NCBI GenBank assembly: GCA_023247955.1 | Contig: JAHFFL010000013.1 | Location: forward strand, 1-12,502 | Direction: 5' to 3' | Length of the DNA: 12,502 nt | Origin: Candidatus Omnitrophota bacterium | GTDB lineage: Bacteria > Omnitrophota > Gorgyraeia > 2-02-FULL-51-18 | In this document: in pieces, positions 1 through 5,489 of the stretch | Position numbering within the stretch: position 1 is the first letter of the stretch | How the letters are laid out: each line of letters opens with the position of its first letter | Position numbers and translations under genes: made by a program | The notes under the pieces: model-generated | What the model saw: the letters and a program-made list of their open reading frames with translations, nothing else | Told to the model about the DNA's origin: nothing | The model's database searches: none

Positions 1-766
1 CAACCGCCACATCAAATTCGGCGTGCTGCTCGAAAAGGCCCGCGAGCTCGAGGCCTCTTTTATCGCCACGGGTCATTACGCGAGAAAGGGTGTTGACCGG
101 CAAGAGGAGAGGTTTTTTATTGAGGAGGGGGTCGATGCCTCCAAGGACCAATCTTATGTACTCTTTGGGTTGACTCAGGAACAGTTGGCGAGGACGCTGC
201 TTCCACTCGGCGGGTTGACCAAAAGCGAGGTGCGGGCCTTGGCCCAGGAGATCGGGCTTCGCGTGCACGACAAGCCCGACAGCCAGGAGATTTGTTTCGT
301 CAAGTCCGATTATGGCCAGTTCATCGAGCGGGTTGCCTCGGAACGGCTCCCGGGCGGCGGAAATTTGCTAGACGAGTCAGGTCGTGTGATTGGCCGCCAT
401 CAAGGCAGCCATCAATTTACGATCGGACAGAGAAAGCGACTCGGCATCACCCGTCCGTCGCCCTATTATGTGACTCGTATCGACGCCGAAAAAAATGAGG
501 TGACCGTAGGATCGGAGGAGGGACTTTTGAGGCGGCGGATGACCGTAGGCCGCATGAATTGGTTTTCGCGGCGGCCACCGGCAGAGGTGATGGTCAAAAT
601 TCGTTCGAAAGGCCCTAAGACTTACGCGACTCTCGCGACCGCCGGCGAAGAAGCTGAGGTCCTCTTTCATTCGCCCCAGAAGGCAGTGACCCCCGGACAG
701 GCCGCGGTGTTTTATGCCGGCTCCAGGGTTTTGGGGGGCGGCTGGATCAAAAATACGGCGGTGTAG
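1..766 (+). CDS. mnmA: tRNA-specific 2-thiouridylase MnmA (5'-truncated by window edge)
   Basis: MnmA uses ATP and a relayed persulfide to put sulfur on C2 of the wobble uridine (U34) of tRNA-Lys, -Glu and -Gln in the cytoplasm. The reading frame is open from base 2 (first residues NRHIKFG, a conserved MnmA stretch), so the real start, the PP-loop and the first catalytic cysteine lie upstream of the window. Visible family signatures are ATGHYAR (about base 68 onward), KDQSYVLFGL, and DSQEICFV around 278-301, whose Cys (codon 293-295) is the second catalytic cysteine. A C-terminal beta-barrel ends in LGGGWI plus five residues, the usual MnmA end. The stop codon TAG (764-766) lies inside the downstream tRNA gene, whose first base is 757. 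Identification is very secure; the start is simply not in the window. Confidence 0.96.
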   Translation, partial: NRHIKFGVLLEKARELEASFIATGHYARKGVDRQEERFFIEEGVDASKDQSYVLFGLTQEQLARTLLPLGGLTKSEVRALAQEIGLRVHDKPDSQEICFVKSDYGQFIERVASERLPGGGNLLDESGRVIGRHQGSHQFTIGQRKRLGITRPSPYYVTRIDAEKNEVTVGSEEGLLRRRMTVGRMNWFSRRPPAEVMVKIRSKGPKTYATLATAGEEAEVLFHSPQKAVTPGQAAVFYAGSRVLGGGWIKNTAV

Positions 767-831
767 CTCAGCCTGGTTAGAGCAGCAGCTTCATAAGTTG
801 CGTGTCAGTGGTTCAAATCCACTCACCGCCA
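757..831 (+). tRNA. tRNA with CAU anticodon, probably elongator tRNA-Met
   Basis: A full cloverleaf can be drawn. The acceptor stem GGCGGTG (757-763) pairs perfectly with CACCGCC (824-830); the D-stem is GCTC/GAGC (766-769/780-783); the anticodon stem GCAGC/GTTGC (785-789/797-801) encloses loop TTCATAA with CAT at 792-794; the T-arm is AGTGG-TTCAAAT-CCACT (807-823). The discriminator is A831 and CCA is not encoded. G1-C72 pairing and the lack of GGG/CCC in the anticodon stem exclude the initiator tRNA. The G4-C69/G5-C68 acceptor pairs resemble elongator Met rather than lysidine-modified tRNA-Ile(CAU), but the latter is not fully excluded, and tilS lies nearby. The first ten bases are shared with the 3' end of mnmA. 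Confidence 0.95.
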
Positions 832-838
832 TTTAATT

Positions 839-867
839 TTGACTTTTAAATAAGCAGGGGTTATACT
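839..867 (+). promoter_or_regulatory. Sigma70-type promoter of the secreted protein gene
   Basis: TTGACT (839-844) is followed by a 17-bp spacer and TATACT (862-867), each one mismatch from consensus. The predicted start is near 874, giving a leader of about 33 nt before the ATG at 907. The -35 box begins only 8 bp after the tRNA gene ends, so the downstream gene can be expressed independently of mnmA-tRNA. Confidence 0.75.
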
Positions 868-906
868 ATCACATCATTGGTGAAAGTTAAACAGGGGGTT
901 TAATCG

Positions 907-1455
907 ATGAAAAAGTATTTGGGATTGTTTCTTTTTTTATTCGCGATGGTTACCGTTGTTTATGCCGAAGAACCTTCCAGCCAGACCCCTGACTCCGGAT
1001 CAACTTCTTCTTCAATGAGTGGTGCCCAGCCGGCAGCCGCTTCTTCTGAATCCGCGGCTGTTTCCTCGGAGATGCCGGCTCCTGCGGCCGTTCCAATGGA
1101 TTCCACCGGTCCGAAGGAAGCGGTTAAGACGGCCCCCGTTACAGCCTCAACAGCGGCCACCACTGCCACTACGGCCTCAACGGCAGCGCTCGCAACCCCT
1201 GATACGGCGGAGAATCTAGAGTTTGTTTCCGGGGAAATCGGTGTTGTGGACATGACTGCCAAGACAGCAACGATCAAACTGTACAGTGATACCGAAAACG
1301 CCGGAGAGAAAACGGTGACCGTCCATTTGGACGACGCCACGGACATCACGGACGGCGAAAAGGACAGAGATCTCAAGTCCCTCACGCCCGGCACGGAAGT
1401 GGATGTGGAGTATGACCCCGCTTCCAGCAAGGCCACCTATATTTTCGTTTATTAA
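907..1455 (+). CDS. Secreted small protein: signal peptide, Ser/Ala/Thr linker, small beta domain
   Basis: I do not recognise a named family. The 182-residue product starts with a clear signal peptide (MKKYLGLFLF followed by a hydrophobic run, probable cleavage after VVYA at residue 20). Residues 21-103 are a low-complexity linker rich in Ser, Ala, Thr and Pro, with TASTAA repeated at 79-84 and 89-94 (a 30-bp period in the DNA at 1141-1187). Residues 104-182 form a compact domain (VSGEIGVVD, then alternating strands, then LTPGTEVDVEYD) that looks like the small beta-barrel seen in DUF5666/OB-like secreted proteins. Shine-Dalgarno AGGGGG (893-898) sits 8 nt before the ATG. Export beyond the inner membrane is likely; the linker suggests a tethered or spaced periplasmic domain. 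No catalytic motif is visible. Confidence 0.85.
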   Translation: MKKYLGLFLFLFAMVTVVYAEEPSSQTPDSGSTSSSMSGAQPAAASSESAAVSSEMPAPAAVPMDSTGPKEAVKTAPVTASTAATTATTASTAALATPDTAENLEFVSGEIGVVDMTAKTATIKLYSDTENAGEKTVTVHLDDATDITDGEKDRDLKSLTPGTEVDVEYDPASSKATYIFVY

Positions 1456-1500
1456 AGACAAGCACTCCAGGTTTCTGATTTTCCACGGGGTGGCCGTGAG

Positions 1501-2514
1501 ATGTCCGTTTGTAAACGGCTCCTGGAAAATATTGAACTGACAAACCGCCGCCGCGGCCTTTTCAAAAAAGGCCAGTCCCTCCTTGTGGCGGTATCCGGCG
1601 GTCCCGATTCGACGGCCCTTTTGGCGCTTTTGTCGATACTCCGGAAAAAATATCATCTCAAGCTTCACGTGGCTCATCTCAACCACGGTCTTTTGCCGCG
1701 ACAAGGCCGCCGGCATGCCCAATTCACAAAAAAATTAGCGCAGAAATTCCGGGCGCCTTATTACGGCAGGAAAATATCCGTGCGCGAGTTCGCGAAAAAA
1801 TCCCGGCGGTCCTTGGAGGAAGCCGGCCGCCTGATGCGTTACCATTTTTTTGAGGAAGTAGCCGGCCGCGCGGGCTGCCAAAAGATCGCGACGGCCCATA
1901 CACTGGATGATCAGGCGGAAACGGTTTTGATGCGCGTGCTTCGTGGCTCGGGCCTCAAAGGTCTGGGCGGTATCCCTTTCAAAAGAAGATCAGGCCGTTT
2001 CGAAGTGATACGCCCTTTGCTCGACTGCCGGAAGGAAGAGCTGCGCTCTTTTTTGAGAGAATCCAAAATCAGGACTTGCGCCGATCAAAGCAACCGAGAC
2101 CTCCGTTTTTTTAGGAACCGCGTTCGCTGGCAGCTGTTACCGTGGCTCGAAAAATCTTTTAATCCGCAAATCAAGCGCTCGCTTTCTTCCTTGAGGAACA
2201 TCTCCGAGGAGCTGCAGGGTTACGTGGAGTCGATGTCCCGGCGGTCTTTTAAAAAATGCCTCTTGAAGCGCACGCGCTCGGCGCTGATTTTGGACGAAGC
2301 GCGTCTACGGTGTTTGCATCCGGCCATTTTGAAGGAGGTGTTCTTTCAGGCCGTATCCGATCTGTGCGGCGATGCCAGACAAGTGGACTATGCGCACATG
2401 GCCGCTATCGAGGAAATCTTAAAATCCCCTAAAACGCCGCTGGAAACCCATCTGCCTTCTCATTTGCTTGTCAGAAAAAGCAACGGGCGTCTCGAATTCT
2501 TAGTCCGCAATTGA
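1501..2514 (+). CDS. tilS: tRNA(Ile)-lysidine synthase TilS
   Basis: TilS ligates lysine to C34 of tRNA-Ile(CAU) using ATP, changing both decoding (AUA) and charging (Met to Ile); it is essential in most bacteria. The 337-residue protein has the N-type ATP-pyrophosphatase P-loop SGGPDS at 32-37, HLNHGL (59-64), TAHTLDDQAETVLMR (131-145), the RGSGLKGLGGI segment (148-158), and DQSN with FRNRVRWQLLPWL around 195-216. The end (HLPSHLLVRKSNGRLEFL) resembles the TilS C-terminal domain, so this is the medium-length form. The ATG at 1501 follows GGGGTGG (1487-1493). Only 45 bp separate it from the secreted protein gene, with no terminator between them, so it may be read from the promoter at 839. Its stop codon overlaps the -35 box of the next promoter. 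Confidence 0.96.
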   Translation: MSVCKRLLENIELTNRRRGLFKKGQSLLVAVSGGPDSTALLALLSILRKKYHLKLHVAHLNHGLLPRQGRRHAQFTKKLAQKFRAPYYGRKISVREFAKKSRRSLEEAGRLMRYHFFEEVAGRAGCQKIATAHTLDDQAETVLMRVLRGSGLKGLGGIPFKRRSGRFEVIRPLLDCRKEELRSFLRESKIRTCADQSNRDLRFFRNRVRWQLLPWLEKSFNPQIKRSLSSLRNISEELQGYVESMSRRSFKKCLLKRTRSALILDEARLRCLHPAILKEVFFQAVSDLCGDARQVDYAHMAAIEEILKSPKTPLETHLPSHLLVRKSNGRLEFLVRN

Positions 2515-2539
2515 CACTCCTCTCAAATACGGCTATAAT
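2511..2539 (+). promoter_or_regulatory. Perfect-consensus sigma70 promoter for the rpsU operon
   Basis: TTGACA (2511-2516), 17-bp spacer, TATAAT (2534-2539) matches the ideal sigma70 promoter at every position. The -35 box contains the TGA stop codon of tilS (2512-2514). Transcription should begin near 2546, leaving a leader of about 80 nt before rpsU. Such strength fits a ribosomal protein gene and probably drives the long downstream gene series. Confidence 0.9.
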
Positions 2540-2551
2540 TCAGAAACGTTT

Positions 2552-2581
2552 GTCCCGAACGCAAGAGAGCGTTCTAAGGAC
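2552..2581 (+). promoter_or_regulatory. Hairpin in the rpsU mRNA leader
   Basis: GAACGC (2557-2562) and GCGTTC (2569-2574) form a perfect 6-bp stem with a 6-nt loop. GTCC (2552-2555) and GGAC (2578-2581) extend it by 4 bp across a small internal loop. It begins about 6 nt from the predicted 5' end. It lacks a T-run, so it is not an intrinsic terminator. It may stabilise the transcript or serve as a protein-binding leader; which one is unknown. Confidence 0.5.
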
Positions 2582-2626
2582 GTGATATTATTTATGTTAC
2601 GCTAAAAAAAGAAAGGAGGGAAATGC

Positions 2627-2803
2627 ATGTCCAAAGTTGAGCTTGGGCCCAATGAGCCGTTGGAAAAGGCCTTGAAGCGTTTTAAGAAAAAAATTGAGCG
2701 CGAAGGGATACTCAAAGTACTGAAGGCGAGGAAGCATTATGAAAAACCCAGCGAGATGAGACGCCGTAAAGCGCGCAGCAGCAGAAACCGCAGAAAATTT
2801 TAA
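2627..2803 (+). CDS. rpsU: 30S ribosomal protein bS21
   Basis: bS21 binds the small subunit near the 3' end of 16S rRNA and assists mRNA recruitment. The 58-residue, highly basic product reads MSKVELGPNEPLEKALKRF and continues through REGILKVLKARKHYEKPSE to an Arg-rich tail ending NRRKF, which is diagnostic for the family and full length. The Shine-Dalgarno AAAGGAGGG (2612-2620) is very strong, 7 nt from the ATG at 2627. An ATG at 2623 overlaps the start in another frame and gives no bS21 sequence. In many bacteria rpsU is followed by yqeY and dnaG; here a DUF1844 gene follows after 10 bp. Confidence 0.97.
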   Translation: MSKVELGPNEPLEKALKRFKKKIEREGILKVLKARKHYEKPSEMRRRKARSSRNRRKF

Positions 2804-2813
2804 GGGATTTGCC

Positions 2814-3200
2814 ATGGGCGAGGGCCACGAAGAGCCGGGAGAATTCACTGTCAAAAAGAAGGTGGATGAATCGTGGAAGGATTCCATCCGGGAAAATACA
2901 ATCAAAGGAGATACGCCCGGGGCTTCCGAACCCGGCGGGGGTTTTCCCACTGAGCCCGGTTTCTCCGAATTGATATCCAGTCTTGGAATGCAGGCGCTGG
3001 CGGCGCTCGGCGAGATTGCCCACCCGTTGACCCACGAAACAACCCCAGATCTTTTTCAGGCCAAATACCTCATTGACACGCTCGAGATGTTGTCCGAAAA
3101 GACGAAGGGCAACCTAACCCAGGAAGAAGAGTTGATGATAAAAGAGCTGCTTTACGCGCTGCATATGAAATTCGTTCAAAAATCGGAGGCAACCGCCTAA
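2814..3200 (+). CDS. DUF1844 family protein
   Basis: Function is unknown. The 128-residue protein has a charged, probably disordered N-terminal half (1-48) containing KKVDESWKDSIRE at 14-26, a stretch typical of DUF1844 proteins. A helical C-terminal half follows: FSELISSLGMQALAALGEI, then the family signature AKYLIDTLEMLSEKTKGNLT and EEELMIKELLYALHMKFV. It is cytosolic, with no signal peptide or membrane segment. The ATG at 2814 lies 10 bp after rpsU and uses AAGGG (2802-2806), which overlaps the rpsU stop, so translation is likely coupled. The gene ends 2 bp before the rmuC start. Placement with rpsU suggests growth-linked expression; that is inference. Confidence 0.9.
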   Translation: MGEGHEEPGEFTVKKKVDESWKDSIRENTIKGDTPGASEPGGGFPTEPGFSELISSLGMQALAALGEIAHPLTHETTPDLFQAKYLIDTLEMLSEKTKGNLTQEEELMIKELLYALHMKFVQKSEATA

Positions 3201-3202
3201 AG

Positions 3203-4450
3203 ATGGCCTGGATCTTGTCCGTCTTTTTCGCTTTTCTCGCGGGGGCGCTGGCCGGATTTCTTTTTCAGGCGGCGAAGGTGGCGCGTCTCGGTGAGCGTGC
3301 GGCCCGTTATGAGACGCTGCTTGCCGCCGAGCGCGAGCTTGCTCAAAAACTTCAAAAGGAGTTCAAGCTCGCGGCGTCCGAGGCCCTGCAAAACGCCAAC
3401 GAGCAATTTCTCTCCAGCGCGATCAAGGACTTGAGGCAGGTAAAAACCGAAGCCAACGAAAGCATCGAGCTTAAGAACCAGGAGATTCGCCTGTCGTTTG
3501 GGGACATCCGCTCCAGGATTGAAGACTATCAGCAGCGTGTCAAAAAATTCGAGGAGGAACGGGCCGCCGTCTACATCAAACTGGAAGACGCGTTGAAACA
3601 GGTGCTGGACGCAGGCGCTGCGATGCGCAGCGAGACCGTCGGTCTGAGAAGGGCTCTCACCGGCGGCTCCAGCGTGCGTGGGCGGCTGGGTGAGCGCGCG
3701 CTTTTGGAGATCTTGGAGCAAAACGATTTTGTGCGTGGGCTCAATTTTGAGACGCAGGTGACGCTTGAAACCGACGAGGGCGCCGACATTCGTCCCGATT
3801 TTGTCATCAAATTGGCCGGCGGAAAGCAGCTCGTGATCGATGCGAAGGAAGTGACGGGAGAATACGTGCTGGCCCAGGAATGCGAAGAGGAAGACCGCCG
3901 CAAAGCGCATTATCAGAAGCTCGTGCAAAATATCCGCGATAATTTTATCCGTCTCGGTCGGAAGGAGTACCAGTCGTTTGTGGACTCCGACATCCCTTAT
4001 GTCGTGATGTTTATTCCAAGCGAGGCCGCGATTCGCGCCGCGTTTGCCACGGACCCCGATCTTTTTGAGGAGGCCTGCCGTCGCAAGGTGATCATGGCCA
4101 GTCCGGTCACGATTCTCCCGCTGATTCATTTAATCAAGCTCGGTTGGCAGCAGCAGGCCGTCGCCAAAAACGCGATAGAGCTCGGGGCAGTGGTGGAGGA
4201 GCTGGGAGCGCGGCTTTATAATTTTGTGGGTTATCTCAAGGGAGTGCGCGATGGGATTCAAAAATCCTCCGATTCGTGGGACAAGGCCGTGGGTTCTTGG
4301 GACAAACGCGTGCTTCCCCAGATTGAAAAGGTCAAAGGTCTCGGCGGGCGTTTGAAGGAAACGGAAGGGCTGGACCCGGTCCGCGCGGACCTCCGTGGGA
4401 TTGCCGCCGCACGCACGACCGACGAACAAAAATTGCTGGCTGGGGAGTGA
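3203..4450 (+). CDS. rmuC: RmuC family protein (predicted nuclease, membrane anchored)
   Basis: RmuC proteins carry a PD-(D/E)XK-like nuclease fold and in E. coli limit recombination at inverted repeats; the biochemical activity is not well defined. This 415-residue protein has an N-terminal membrane helix (about residues 4-22), a long coiled coil (about 28-150), then the RmuC core with RGRLGERALLEIL (159-171), RPDFVIKLAGGKQLVIDAK (197-215; candidate active-site D199, D213 and K215) and IPYVVMFIPSEAA. These match the family in order and spacing. Translation starts at ATG 3203, 2 bp after the DUF1844 stop; GGAGG at 3185-3189 is somewhat distant. The TGA stop overlaps the next ATG (TGATG), implying coupled translation with the PC4-like protein. 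Confidence 0.92.
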   Translation: MAWILSVFFAFLAGALAGFLFQAAKVARLGERAARYETLLAAERELAQKLQKEFKLAASEALQNANEQFLSSAIKDLRQVKTEANESIELKNQEIRLSFGDIRSRIEDYQQRVKKFEEERAAVYIKLEDALKQVLDAGAAMRSETVGLRRALTGGSSVRGRLGERALLEILEQNDFVRGLNFETQVTLETDEGADIRPDFVIKLAGGKQLVIDAKEVTGEYVLAQECEEEDRRKAHYQKLVQNIRDNFIRLGRKEYQSFVDSDIPYVVMFIPSEAAIRAAFATDPDLFEEACRRKVIMASPVTILPLIHLIKLGWQQQAVAKNAIELGAVVEELGARLYNFVGYLKGVRDGIQKSSDSWDKAVGSWDKRVLPQIEKVKGLGGRLKETEGLDPVRADLRGIAAARTTDEQKLLAGE

Positions 4451-4683
4451 TGGATTTTCTGATGGCTTCGTTTCCGAAGAGCGACACGGAAGAGATACGG
4501 GTAGAGTTAAGAGAGGTGAAGCGCCAGAGTCTGGTGGACATTCGCGTTTATACGATGATTCCAGGACTCGGAGAGAAGGTCCCCACGGGCCAAGGATTCT
4601 CGTTTGGGATCTCGCGACTCAAGGATTTAAAAACGGCCTTGCTTGCCGCCGAGCGTTTTCTGGAAGAGAAGCAAAAGGTCTGA
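4450..4683 (+). CDS. Small PC4/p15-like single-strand nucleic-acid binding protein (probable)
   Basis: The 77-residue product contains EIRVELREVKRQSLVDIRVY (15-34) followed by PTGQGFSFGISRLKDLKTAL (45-64). A beta-hairpin with VDIR-Y, then P-T-x-x-G-hydrophobic and a C-terminal helix, is the pattern of the transcriptional coactivator PC4/p15 domain, which binds single-stranded DNA as a dimer and is found in many bacteria as a stand-alone small protein. I assign it by eye, so it is probable rather than certain. ATG 4450 overlaps the rmuC stop (TGA 4448-4450); a GTG at 4447 is an alternative adding one residue. Its own stop (4681-4683) overlaps the next ATG. Tight linkage to rmuC suggests a shared DNA-repair or DNA-end role. 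Confidence 0.75.
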   Translation: MDFLMASFPKSDTEEIRVELREVKRQSLVDIRVYTMIPGLGEKVPTGQGFSFGISRLKDLKTALLAAERFLEEKQKV

Positions 4684-5489
4684 TGAGTAAAATTCTCGAA
4701 GCGATTAAGGCAAGTCAAAAAGACCCCTCAAAAGGAAAAACCAGCCATGAGCTGACCCAAGAACAGCTCGCCGATATTTATTTCTCAAGTACGGATAAAC
4801 CGCCCAAATCGGAGGTCCCGATGGTGATCAAGGTCATTGAGACGCCGCGTTGGGCGTCACTAGTTCCTTGGGTCATTGCCGCGGTTGCTTTTCTGATCAC
4901 GGCCTTCAGTCTTTTTTCCACCAAGCGCATCTTTCTTGATTTTCAGTTGATCGATGAGAAAAACCCGTATTGGGCCGCGATCAATAATCCCGATTTTTCG
5001 CCGGAACCTCAACCGACCGTTCCATTGCCGCCGTCTGCGAACGCCGAGGGACGTCCGATTTCTTTGGAGGGCGTGTCTTTTGAGGGTGCCGCCCGGCTGA
5101 AAAGCTCGAAGAACAAACAGGGACTCACGCTGATCAACAGCTCTGTCGCGCCGTTCGCCCGCGCGACGCTTTATTTTGAAAGTCCTGTGGATCTGGGGCG
5201 CGCGAAAATCGTTTTTTCCGCCAAGGGCGCCCGCGGCGGGGAAAACATCGCGGTGGCGTTTAAGGATGCGGGAAATAATCTCGCGTTCACGCGAGGCAAG
5301 GTTTACCCCTTTCCGAACGGGTTGACCGCCCGCTGGCAGAAAGCGGAGATTTCGCTTCTTGATTCGGCGCCTGGTTTTGATAAATCGCGGGTGGCCAATC
5401 TACGTTTTGACTTCGGCTCCAAGGACACGGAGAATAAGTCGGGTGACGTTATTTTTATCAAAGACCTGAGGGTGGTTTACTTTGACTGA
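4683..5489 (+). CDS. Single-pass membrane protein with C-terminal beta-sandwich (carbohydrate-binding-like) domain
   Basis: I do not recognise a named family. The 268-residue protein starts MSKILEAIKASQKDPSKGK; this amphipathic N-terminus resembles the first residues of GspB-type proteins (MSYILDALKK-like). Residues 1-57 are cytoplasmic, 58-79 form one membrane helix (ASLVPWVIAAVAFLITAF) and 80-268 are outside the cytoplasm. After a proline-rich spacer (about 104-117) the remainder is strand-rich and ends IFIKDLRVVYFD, like the last strands of galactose-binding/CBM jelly-roll domains. The frame is open further upstream, but ATG 4683 is chosen because it forms TGATG with the preceding stop and gives a sensible N-terminus. 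It overlaps the ParA-CBM48 gene by 8 bp, so the two proteins are probably made together and may interact. Confidence 0.8.
   Translation: MSKILEAIKASQKDPSKGKTSHELTQEQLADIYFSSTDKPPKSEVPMVIKVIETPRWASLVPWVIAAVAFLITAFSLFSTKRIFLDFQLIDEKNPYWAAINNPDFSPEPQPTVPLPPSANAEGRPISLEGVSFEGAARLKSSKNKQGLTLINSSVAPFARATLYFESPVDLGRAKIVFSAKGARGGENIAVAFKDAGNNLAFTRGKVYPFPNGLTARWQKAEISLLDSAPGFDKSRVANLRFDFGSKDTENKSGDVIFIKDLRVVYFD

Noticed and set aside
757..831. Initiator tRNA-fMet
   Set aside because: Position 1-72 is a normal G-C pair and the anticodon stem lacks the three consecutive G-C pairs of initiators.
832..860. Terminator after the tRNA gene
   Set aside because: Only short T-runs occur; no stem can be formed, and the region is better explained as the promoter at 839-867.
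960..1436. 158-codon open frame on the minus strand
   Set aside because: It is antisense to the secreted protein gene; its Ala/Val/Ser-rich sequence is just the complement of the Ser/Ala/Thr linker codons, and no start signal is seen.
3197..4129. 310-codon open frame on the minus strand
   Set aside because: It is exactly antisense to rmuC, which has clear RmuC motifs. The minus-strand product shows no domain, and high-GC third positions in a real gene often create such shadows.
4395..4682. Upstream in-frame extension of the membrane protein gene
   Set aside because: These codons lie over the rmuC end and the PC4-like gene, read as Arg/Gly-rich filler, and the ATG at 4683 forms a TGATG junction with the previous stop.
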